Positions 1-6,700 of a stretch of 7,210 nt of DNA are shown here, piece after piece. The DNA is from a bacterium (lineage in GTDB: Bacteria > Krumholzibacteriota > Krumholzibacteriia > JACNKJ01). The notes beneath the pieces were generated by a model. It was given only the letters and a program-made list of their open reading frames with translations, was not told where the DNA came from and ran no database searches. Positions within the stretch are counted from its first letter, which is position 1. The number at the start of each line of letters is the position of its first letter. A program made the position numbers and the translations under genes. The DNA is taken from assembly GCA_014382085.1 (NCBI GenBank), contig JACNKJ010000219.1:1-7210 (forward strand). Reading direction: 5' to 3'.

Positions 1-1
1 G

Positions 2-730
2 ATCGCCGAGGTCATGGTCTGCATGTTCGGACCCACAAGCGATCAGTACGGACTGCTGCATCGAGGCACAAGGGTTCGCAAGATGCACTCAAGCTATCGC
101 AGCACCTTTCGCACTCTTAGCGACCGCCCCCTCGCCACGATCAGTCGGGATGAACTCCATCCTATTTGCGATAACTATCGCAAGCGAAGCTTCACCACCT
201 TGGGCGAGGAGAATCGTTCTCCCGAAGCACGCGCGGCGGCCATGCAGAATTTCAAGGTCACCCCGGTTTTCGACGACAGGATTTCCATCGTCTACTACTA
301 CCCGGGAATGAAGGCCGACATCTTCGATTCTCTCATCGAAAAGGGCTACAAGGGCATCGTCATTGCGGGCACGGGGCTCGGGCACGTGAACCGTGACGTC
401 TACCCCGCCATCCTGAGAGCCAGCCAAGCTGGTGTTTCGGTGTTCATGACGGTGCAGACCCTGTGGGGCTATGCCCAGATGTACGTGTACGAGACGGGGC
501 GCGAGCTGATGGGCATGGGTGTAATGCCTCTTGCGAACATGTTGCCGGAAGTGGCTTACATGAAGTTGGGTTGGGCCTTGGGCCAGACCGGCGACGTCCT
601 GGAAGTCGCCCGCATCATGACCACGCCTAATTCCAGCGACATGACACCCCGTGAACCTCACGACGGATATCTCGTCTATCAGGGGGGACTGCCCGAACTC
701 GAAGCCTTCGTTAAGCGAACGCGGAAATAG
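2..730 (+). CDS. gatD: Glu-tRNA(Gln) amidotransferase subunit D (GatD), 5'-truncated
   Basis: C-terminal 242 residues of an asparaginase-fold protein; the frame is open to the left edge, so the start and N-terminal half are missing. GatD hydrolyses glutamine and passes ammonia to GatE, which amidates Glu-tRNA(Gln) to Gln-tRNA(Gln) in the cytoplasm. Seen: GTRVRKMHSS at visible residues 22-31, where Lys27 aligns with the catalytic lysine of the asparaginase family; GTGLGHVN at 123-130; YETGRELM at 163-170; and MLPEVAYMKLGWALGQT at 180-196. These signatures are typical of GatD rather than of type I or II L-asparaginases. The catalytic threonines and the N-terminal GatD domain would lie upstream, out of view. 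About 215 residues follow the lysine, roughly 30 more than I recall for archaeal GatD, and the tail PHDGYLVYQGGLPE forms the extra end. GatE is not in the window. A GatD-like asparaginase is the alternative. GatD is mainly archaeal, so its presence with bacterial-style neighbours is notable. Confidence 0.88.
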   Translation: MAEVMVCMFGPTSDQYGLLHRGTRVRKMHSSYRSTFRTLSDRPLATISRDELHPICDNYRKRSFTTLGEENRSPEARAAAMQNFKVTPVFDDRISIVYYYPGMKADIFDSLIEKGYKGIVIAGTGLGHVNRDVYPAILRASQAGVSVFMTVQTLWGYAQMYVYETGRELMGMGVMPLANMLPEVAYMKLGWALGQTGDVLEVARIMTTPNSSDMTPREPHDGYLVYQGGLPELEAFVKRTRK

Positions 731-760
731 AAACTCCGGATCGAAAATTCAGCCTGAACG

Positions 761-795
761 CTGCCCCGAGGATCTCTTCGGGGCAGAAGCTTTTC
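761..795 (+). terminator. Intrinsic terminator of gatD
   Basis: Perfect 9-bp GC-rich stem (CTGCCCCGA at 761-769 with TCGGGGCAG at 778-786) and an 8-nt loop, beginning 30 nt after the gatD stop. It is followed by AAGCTTTTC, a short T run, so the downstream U tract is modest. Its position directly after a stop codon supports a terminator role. Confidence 0.75.
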
Positions 796-969
796 AGTGC
801 TATCCTATTCCCTCCAGGCATCCTTAGCTCCGGCAGTTTAGACCTCAAAGGTTCCGGTCATTTCTCATGTAGACCCGACGAATGATGCGGCGAGGAGCAT
901 CTCTTTAGTTGCAAGGCTGCCGATCCGATACTTCAAGGGAACTCCCATTCTGAAGGCCGAAACGGGTCG

Positions 970-975
970 AGGAGG
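970..975 (+). promoter_or_regulatory. Ribosome binding site deciding a TTG start
   Basis: AGGAGG lies 4 nt before TTG at 980. This near-perfect Shine-Dalgarno decides the start: no ATG occurs in this frame near the N terminus, and the TTG start gives a textbook signal peptide. Between the gatD terminator and this site (796-969) I see no gene and no convincing promoter pair. Confidence 0.8.
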
Positions 976-979
976 AACC

Positions 980-1690
980 TTGTTCAGGATCAAGATCATC
1001 ATCAGTCTCGTGCTTCTATTCTTTGTCTCTCAGGCTCTGGCCCACGTGGAGGATTTCTCGGGCCCCTTTGCTGGGACGGTCATTGCCGGAGAGGAGCCCG
1101 GTGGCGGAACGGCTGCGGGCGACGCCTTCCCTCACTTCATCGTTTCGGGTACCAATACGGGCGGTGGCCCTCATTCCATCATTGTGTTCGACTCCGCGAA
1201 TCCCACTGGTGGCGACTTCGACTTGGGCACGCCCAATGAAACCTGCGGCGGTCCAGGTGTCGGCGCGGGTGGGGAGGTGGGTCAACCCGGCGAAAATTGT
1301 GTCGCCCGAGAAAATCTGCTCATCATTGCCGAGAACATCAACGATTCCGATGGGGATGGCCTGGTTGACAATTCCGATGATGAAGCAGGTGGCGGCGTGA
1401 TCCGCTTCGATTTTGATATCGTTGTGGATCTCGAGCATCTGGTCATCATCGATATCGATGCGGAGACTTTGGATTTCAGCATGAACGGCCCCGACGGATT
1501 TGTGGGCGCCGGATCGGGCGGTGACGTCGGCAACAATTCCTGCCAGGTCATCGACCTTAGCGAATTCCGTGGAGTCACCAGCCTGGAGATCGTTTTCAGC
1601 AGCAGCGGAGGCGTGGCTGAACTGGCCTTCCATGAATCTGAAGTGTCGACGGAAGATATCAACTGGAGGCAGTTGAAGGCGAGATACTAG
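980..1690 (+). CDS. Secreted calcium-loop protein of unknown function
   Basis: A 236-residue exported protein. The signal peptide is clear: basic Arg3/Lys5, a hydrophobic core at about residues 6-18, and an ALA cleavage motif at 19-21, so the mature protein starts near His22. The mature chain is acidic and rich in Gly and Asp. Central landmarks are VFDSANPTGGDFDLGTP (69-85), LLIIAEN (113-119), an acidic loop DSDGDGLVDNSDD (122-134) resembling EF-hand or thrombospondin type 3 calcium loops, then DEAGGGVIRFDFD (134-146) and LVIIDIDAETL (154-164). From memory, this FDSANPTGGD...DDExxGGxIxF pattern recurs in secreted proteins of many bacteria, including PEP-CTERM ones, but I know no assigned function. 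Cysteines are at 89, 107 and 188, an odd number for an exported protein. There is no PEP-CTERM or membrane anchor; the chain ends STEDINWRQLKARY, nearly the same tail as the cohesin-like protein at 2990-3535. Calcium binding is inferred. It appears monocistronic, between two terminators. Confidence 0.85.
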   Translation: MFRIKIIISLVLLFFVSQALAHVEDFSGPFAGTVIAGEEPGGGTAAGDAFPHFIVSGTNTGGGPHSIIVFDSANPTGGDFDLGTPNETCGGPGVGAGGEVGQPGENCVARENLLIIAENINDSDGDGLVDNSDDEAGGGVIRFDFDIVVDLEHLVIIDIDAETLDFSMNGPDGFVGAGSGGDVGNNSCQVIDLSEFRGVTSLEIVFSSSGGVAELAFHESEVSTEDINWRQLKARY

Positions 1691-1723
1691 TTTGCTACTA
1701 GCCGTTAGCAACTGGCCAGAACT

Positions 1724-1757
1724 AAGAACCCTCCCCGCTCATGGGGAGGGTTCTTCT
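1724..1757. terminator. Bidirectional intrinsic terminator between convergent genes
   Basis: Perfect 13-bp stem: AAGAACCCTCCCC at 1724-1736 pairs with GGGGAGGGTTCTT at 1743-1755, with the 6-nt loop GCTCAT. It sits 33 nt after the secreted-protein stop (plus strand) and 21 nt after the asnA stop (minus strand), so it can serve both. The A/T-rich ends of the stem give a partial U tract in each direction. An outer imperfect pairing, GTTAGCAAC (1704-1712) with GTCGCTAAC (1761-1769), 8 of 9 matching, could extend the structure. Confidence 0.85.
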
Positions 1758-1778
1758 CTAGTCGCTAACAGCCGGCAG

Positions 1779-2900
1779 CTATTTCAGTAGCGGGATGTTC
1801 TTCTTCTCGCAAAGATCATGAAGCTGCTTGGGCCAGATGGTCACGCTGACTTCGCCCAGCGCCGCTTTCTTCAGCAGCAGTGAATAGATGCGCGACTGTC
1901 CGAGACCGCCGCCGATACTCAGCGGAATCTCATCGTTCATAATCATCTTGTGATAGGGCATGTTCAGGAAGTCCAGCTGGTCGGTAGCTTCCAGCTGCAT
2001 CTTCAGTGTTTCCTTGGTCACGCGAACGCCCATGCTGGTCAGCTCGTGGCGACGCTTGCTCACCGGGTTGTAGACCAGAATGTCGCCGTTGAGCCCGTGC
2101 ATGGGGCGACCATCTTCGCTTGTGGTTTCGCAAATCCAATCGTCGTAGTCGGCAGCCCGCATCTCGTGGGGGTAGCCGTCGTCGAGTGTGTAGCCAATAC
2201 CATAGATGAAGACCGCGGGGTATTCCTTGATGATCGCCGTTTCCCGCTGCTTGCGAGGCATGTCGGGATACTTGGCCAAGATGTCTTCAGCGTGGATGAA
2301 TACCAGTTCCTCGGGGAGCATGGGGTACTTGTTCAGCTGAGGATACATCTGATGGGCCAGCTTCTCGGCGCCGGTGAGAACCTTCCAGATCTTCTGAACG
2401 GTTTCCTTCAGGTAGGGTAAGTTTCTCTGCTCGGCAGTGATGACCTTCTCCCAATCCCACTGGTCGACATAGGAACTGTGATCGTGGTCGAGGAAGTAGT
2501 CTTTGCGCACGGCTCGCATGTCGGTGTTGATTCCCTCACCGACTTCACAGCCATACTGTTTCAGCGCCCAACGCTTCCACTTGGTGACGGCCTGAACGAC
2601 CTGCGTTTCGATACGCTTTTCGAGTCCGAGGCCGGCGGGAAACTCGACCGGCGTACGAGAACCATCGCGGTCGAGGTAGTCGTTGAAACCGCTATGCTTG
2701 TCCATGATCAAGGGGCACTGAACCAGGCTGAGGTTCAGCTCTTTGTCGAGTCCGTCTTCGATGTAACGTTTCACAGCATAGAGAGCCTTCATGGTCTCTT
2801 TTGGAGTGAGAAGGGGCTCGTAGTCGGCGGGCAGCATCGTCTCCAACTCTTCGTAGGTTCCGATTCCGGGCCCTGCCAGGTCCGCGGTTTTGTCAGCCAT
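1779..2900 (-). CDS. asnA: Aspartate--ammonia ligase (asparagine synthetase A)
   Basis: Cytoplasmic enzyme converting aspartate, ATP and ammonia to asparagine, AMP and pyrophosphate; its fold is that of class II aminoacyl-tRNA synthetase catalytic cores. Family motifs run in order through the 373 residues: KWKRWALK (107-114), GEGINTDMRAVR (121-132), YVDQWDWE (144-151), MRAADYDDW (247-255), LNGDILVYNP (270-279), LTSMGVRV (287-294) and IGGGLGQSR (329-337), matching the ATP- and aspartate-binding segments of E. coli AsnA. E. coli AsnA has 330 residues; this one has about 30 extra at the N terminus (residues 1-31, acidic, LETMLPADYEPLL). I chose ATG at 2900 because AGGA (2910-2913) lies 9 nt upstream. 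ATG at 2906 is possible but only 3 nt from that site, and the frame open to a TTG at 3017 would overlap the upstream gene and lacks family similarity. It lies 89 nt downstream of the cohesin-like gene on the same strand with no terminator between, so read-through is possible. Confidence 0.96.
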   Translation of the reverse strand: MADKTADLAGPGIGTYEELETMLPADYEPLLTPKETMKALYAVKRYIEDGLDKELNLSLVQCPLIMDKHSGFNDYLDRDGSRTPVEFPAGLGLEKRIETQVVQAVTKWKRWALKQYGCEVGEGINTDMRAVRKDYFLDHDHSSYVDQWDWEKVITAEQRNLPYLKETVQKIWKVLTGAEKLAHQMYPQLNKYPMLPEELVFIHAEDILAKYPDMPRKQRETAIIKEYPAVFIYGIGYTLDDGYPHEMRAADYDDWICETTSEDGRPMHGLNGDILVYNPVSKRRHELTSMGVRVTKETLKMQLEATDQLDFLNMPYHKMIMNDEIPLSIGGGLGQSRIYSLLLKKAALGEVSVTIWPKQLHDLCEKKNIPLLK

Positions 2901-2909
2901 TTTCATCCA

Positions 2910-2913
2910 TCCT
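2910..2913 (-). promoter_or_regulatory. Ribosome binding site of asnA
   Basis: On the minus strand AGGA lies 9 nt before ATG at 2900 and only 3 nt before the alternative ATG at 2906. The spacing favours the downstream ATG as the asnA start. Confidence 0.55.
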
Positions 2914-2955
2914 GCGTTGATAGTGGATATCAGGAACGGGAACTCTGATAAGCTA

Positions 2956-2984
2956 GCAAGGGGGCTCTGTGGGGGCAAGGGGGC
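2956..2984. repeat. 10-nt direct repeat upstream of asnA
   Basis: GCAAGGGGGC occurs at 2956-2965 and again at 2975-2984, a 19-bp period, inside the 89-nt gap between the cohesin-like gene stop and the asnA start. The distal copy ends 5 bp from the upstream stop codon. The spacing of nearly two helical turns would suit a dimeric regulator or tandem operator, but no promoter is clear enough to anchor this. A chance G-rich repeat is possible. Confidence 0.4.
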
Positions 2985-2989
2985 CTGAT

Positions 2990-3535
2990 CTAGTAGAGAG
3001 ACTTGAGGATGCCCCAATTTCTCGACTGGGTGTCCTCGCTTGGGACGGAGGTGATATCCCCTCCCACGAAAACGAAGGTGTCTGCGAGCGTAACGCCCTC
3101 GATGAGGTCGCCGTTCTCGTCGAATAGTCGGATGTTATCCACCTGAATGCGGGAGTACCCCTCGGCGAGGCCGACGAAATCCCAGTGAAAAAGCTCGCCG
3201 GGACCTGTGGCCCAGCAGTAAGCGTCTAGGATCACGGCGAAGCCATGCCAGGAGCCGGGATCCATGTCCTCCAGGTCCCACCATGTCATGCAGCCGGTGT
3301 CCTCGAAGAGGCCGCCTGGTCCGCCGCCGGAGCTCTGCAGAATTAAATCGTTATAGCTGACCCACAACTCGACGGTGCGCAGGTCGATGACATCGTCCAG
3401 CATGACCGAAAGCGAACCACTTTCCGAAAGATCAATAAGCTGGCTTGGGGGCCAGAAACGCAATTGTATGCCGGCAGCTGGCGCCATAAAAAAGACGATG
3501 AGTGAGAGTGTCGCGAGAATCTTCATGAGATTCAT
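2990..3535 (-). CDS. Secreted single-domain cohesin-like protein
   Basis: A 181-residue exported protein. Signal peptide: MNLMKILATL, hydrophobic to about residue 18, likely cleaved in the APAAG segment (18-22). The rest reads as one cohesin-like beta-sandwich: a start near residue 40 (SLSVMLDDVIDLRTVELWVSY), a loop GGPGGLFEDTG (71-81), a central strand around HGFAVILDAYC, then HWDFVGLAEGYSRIQVDNIR (117-136) and LFDENGDLIEGV (137-148), which matches the usual end of such domains. Cysteines 82 and 107 could form a disulfide. Cohesins bind dockerin modules in cellulosomes and other surface assemblies; binding here is inferred. The tail SEDTQSRNWGILKSLY closely resembles that of the protein at 980-1690. 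The start is uncertain: ATG at 3535 or ATG at 3526 (178 residues), neither with a good ribosome site (GGGAG is 14 nt before 3535). A TTG at 3568 lies in the T run of a terminator hairpin and is unlikely. Confidence 0.75.
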   Translation of the reverse strand: MNLMKILATLSLIVFFMAPAAGIQLRFWPPSQLIDLSESGSLSVMLDDVIDLRTVELWVSYNDLILQSSGGGPGGLFEDTGCMTWWDLEDMDPGSWHGFAVILDAYCWATGPGELFHWDFVGLAEGYSRIQVDNIRLFDENGDLIEGVTLADTFVFVGGDITSVPSEDTQSRNWGILKSLY

Positions 3536-3566
3536 TATAGCAGATATCACTCCCTGCCGAATGCAC

Positions 3567-3602
3567 AAAAATCTGGAGGAGCCCTGTGGGGCTCCTCCAG
3601 AT
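3567..3602 (-). terminator. Strong intrinsic terminator hairpin (distal)
   Basis: Read on the minus strand, a perfect 14-bp stem (arms 3589-3602 and 3571-3584, loop 3585-3588) is followed by a run of five T (3571-3567, the first being the last stem base). This is the best terminator shape in the window. It lies 124 nt past the stop of the giant protein gene and only about 31 nt before the start of the cohesin-like gene, so it either backs up the terminator at 3681-3717 or sits in the leader of the next gene. Confidence 0.8.
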
Positions 3603-3680
3603 GGACCGCTACTTGAGCAGGGCCATCCGACTTAGATATCAGACTTCCGGATTGCTCAATGCTGCGACATTCATCATTGA

Positions 3681-3717
3681 ACTGAAACCGCGAGGAGTCC
3701 GACGAGACTCCTCGCGG
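3681..3717 (-). terminator. Intrinsic terminator of the giant protein gene (proximal)
   Basis: Minus-strand 12-bp perfect stem (arms 3706-3717 and 3688-3699, loop 3700-3705) starting 8 nt after the stop of the giant gene. It is followed by TTTCAGT, so the U tract is short. Its arm CGAGGAGTC shares the GAGGAG core with the second hairpin downstream. Two terminators in tandem would insulate the genes on either side. Confidence 0.7.
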
Positions 3718-3725
3718 GGGAAATG

Positions 3726-6700
3726 CTACTTCAATAACAACATCCGCTCGGTCTGGCTGAGCGGTCCGGCCTCGATACGGTAGAAGTAGATGCCCGAGGC
3801 GACCGCATTGCCGCGATCGTCCTTGCCCATCCAGTCCACCGAGTGGAAGCCGGGCTGCATTGATTCGTTAAGCAGTGTGACGATCCTGCGACCCATTGTG
3901 TCGTAGACTACCAGCTTAACGTCCTGCGCTTCAGGCAGGTCGAAGCGGATTGAAGTCTTCGGGTTGAAGGGGTTCGGGAAATTCCTGGCCATGGCGTAGA
4001 CCGTGGGCAGGGCAGGAATCTCCGTCGCCTCGAGTTCGAAGTCCAGAGGCAGGTTGCCCACGCCTCTGACCTCCAGCGAGATCTCGGGCAGCTCGCAGGG
4101 CGCGCTGAAGTTCACGCGGAAGAGCTCGCCCTCGCCCTGAAGAATCGCATCGGTTCCCATCACGGCCATGCTTACATCCAGGCCGTTGCGGGCGACGTTC
4201 TGCAGGAAGATCGGCACTCCGCCCTGATGCTGCAATATGGCGCTGCGCTCGAGGACAACACTGATCCCATCTGGTAGTTCGTCCCTGAGGACGATCGCCT
4301 TCAGGTTACTGCACGGTTTTACGAGGCCGAGGGCCCAGGTCACTTCGTCGACCTGGTACCAGGTCAACATCGCGTAGTCCAAGGCGCCGTCGAGGACAGG
4401 CCGCGGGGCGACGATGTTGTAGTTCATCGCGAAGATCATGAGATCCTCAAAATCGACGAAGTTGTCGGTCAACGGGATGCCCAGGCGACTCCAGTCGTCG
4501 GTGGGACCCACATCGATCTCGTTGTCGTAAGCCCCATCGCCGTCCACGGTGCCGAAGGACGTACCCAGCGCGGTGATGTCCGCCACGTCTACATAACCAT
4601 CGTAACCGGAGGGCCGCACATCTCCGAGCCAGTAGTTCATCACCTGGGTATTCTCATCCAAAGGTGGGCCGTAGTTTCCAGCCATATCCTGGGCGAAGAG
4701 CTCGTAGTAATAGATTCCCCTGGGGATGAAGTTATCCGTGAATCCCTCGTCGCCCGGTAGGGCCGTGCCGGCCAGTGTCCATTCGACGCTGGCGTCGGCC
4801 GCCGTCCGATTGGCGGGGCGTGTCGGAATCGTACTGCCGGGAAGATCGTCGTACTCGGGATAAGCCGACACGTTCGATCCATCATGCCAGGGACCGCGCC
4901 AGACCTCGATGAGGGCCAGATCGCCGTCGCCGGGATCGGTCCAGTCCAGTATGGTCTTCTCGTGTCCGGCCAGACCACTCAAGCCATCGGCCGCTCCCGG
5001 AGGCGCGGTATCGAGGATGATGTCGTCCGTCGGCGAAAAGACCAGTCCCGCGTCATCCTTGAACTGGGCGTAGACCGTCTTGGTGCCGTCCGGAAGATCG
5101 AGTGACCAGGGGTAGGTCGGCGCGTAAACCACCCAGCCCGACCATGTCGCGTTGTCGTTGCTGAACTGCATCTCCAATGGACCATTGTCATCGGTGATGG
5201 CGTTGTTCAGCGTGACGGAGGTCGATGCGGTGTAAACGTCATCGTTGTTGATCACGAAAGTTCCCGCCGGAACCGTCGTATCGACGATCGTGCACACGTC
5301 GCCCGAGGGCGGGTTCAGCTCGATATTGCCCACATTGTCCGTCGCCACGGTGAAGAAGCAATAGCTGCCATCACCACCGGCCGTGAAGCTGATCGGGCTG
5401 ACCGTGTAGGTCCCGCCCAGAGGGTTCCAGGCTCCGCCGTTCAACTGGTAATAGAGTTCGACGTAGGCGACGCCGCTGGTCAGATCGCTGGCGACGAATG
5501 GCACATCGAAGGTCAGGCTGGTTTGGTAGGCGTCCAGGGGTCCGGCCTCAGAAACGGGCAGGTTGTCGTCCTGAGTGGATGATTCCACGTTGGACCATGC
5601 CGATTCGTTGTCCAGGGCGTCCTTGGCCTTGACTCGGTAGAAGTACTCGGTGTTGTCGGACAGACCGCTGAAGGTGTGCGTGAGCAAGGCGATCCATCCG
5701 CTGTCCTGAAGATTCACGGAGAAGGCCGCGTCTTCCGCGCACTCGGCGTAGTAGAGTGTCGCCCCGCTCGCGGATTCGTCCGACCAGTCCAGAGTGTTCT
5801 CCGTGCCCTGGGTGTAGATTGGCTCGGCGGCCAGGACCGGAGCGTCCGGGCCAAGACAGTCCACTTCGATGACAGCGTCATGAAGGGTCGCAAAGAACTC
5901 GCCGTTGTCCAGGTCGCGGAGCTTATAGCTGAGAATATTCACGTTCTGCAGGCCGGTTGCGGTACCGTGGAATTCGATGCTGAAGAGATCGTCTTCCAGG
6001 GTCAGGCCACTGGTGGGCCCGAGCAGCGCGGCACAGATCGTGAAACTGTCGTCTCCATTGTCGGTGACATAGAAGGACTGCATGCCGATGTCACTTAGGG
6101 CCCCGAGATCGCTGATGTCCGTGCCGTCAAAGGTCAATCCTGCGTCACAAGCAACGGTGACCTCGTACCCCCTCAAGGCCGGCGTCATGTCGCCAGGAGC
6201 ATAGTGGAAGTTGAGCACGGATGACTGCGAGCAGTTGATTGGACCGCTCAGGCCCGGAAGGATGGACAGGTCTGCCAGTCCGGTCCAGGGATCGAACAGG
6301 ATATTGTCGCCCACGAGTACCCCAGCACCGGAAGGGTTGAGGGTCGGGTGGTATGGGCCTGTTGCACTGCCCCACCAGTTGCTGGTGGCATCGACCATGG
6401 TCCTGTCCGTCATGGTCGTGAACACACCGTAACCGAGCGCGGTGAAGCTGTTGTCGTGGATGTTGAGGTCGCCCCATCCGGCGTTGTCTTCAACCATCAC
6501 ACCCACCGCATCGGTCGGAGTCTTGTAGTCCACAAGATTGCTTATGTCGTTGCCAGTGACGACCGCGCCTGGGGTATTTCCTTCCAGCCCGATTGCATGG
6601 GCCCAGAGGCCCTCCAGGTCCTCGATCGTGTTGTCTAAGATCTGCGGCGCCACGGTTTCCCCGTCGAGATTGCCGCTGTGATTGAGGAGGATACCGTAGG

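Noticed and set aside
1016..1711. Long open frames antisense or in other frames over the secreted protein gene
   Set aside because: They have no ribosome site or recognisable domain and arise from GC-rich third-position bias opposite a real gene with a signal peptide.
2478..2948. Plus-strand 156-residue frame opposite asnA
   Set aside because: Antisense to the conserved asnA coding region, with no domain or start signal.
2901..3017. AsnA starting at TTG 3017, 39 residues longer
   Set aside because: It would overlap the end of the cohesin-like gene, the extra residues look like translated intergenic DNA, and AGGA is well spaced for ATG 2900.
3534..3539. Minus-strand TATAAT as a -10 box
   Set aside because: It overlaps the probable start codon, and the hexamer 17 nt upstream (ATTCGG) does not resemble a -35 box.
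3536..3568. Cohesin-like protein starting at TTG 3568
   Set aside because: The TTG lies at the end of the T run of a perfect terminator hairpin, and the added residues would spoil the compact signal peptide.
3631..3659. Minus-strand promoter TTGAGC, 17 nt, TCTAAG for the cohesin-like gene
   Set aside because: Spacing is good but the -10 matches only four of six bases, too weak without RNA data, and the transcript would run through the hairpin at 3567-3602.
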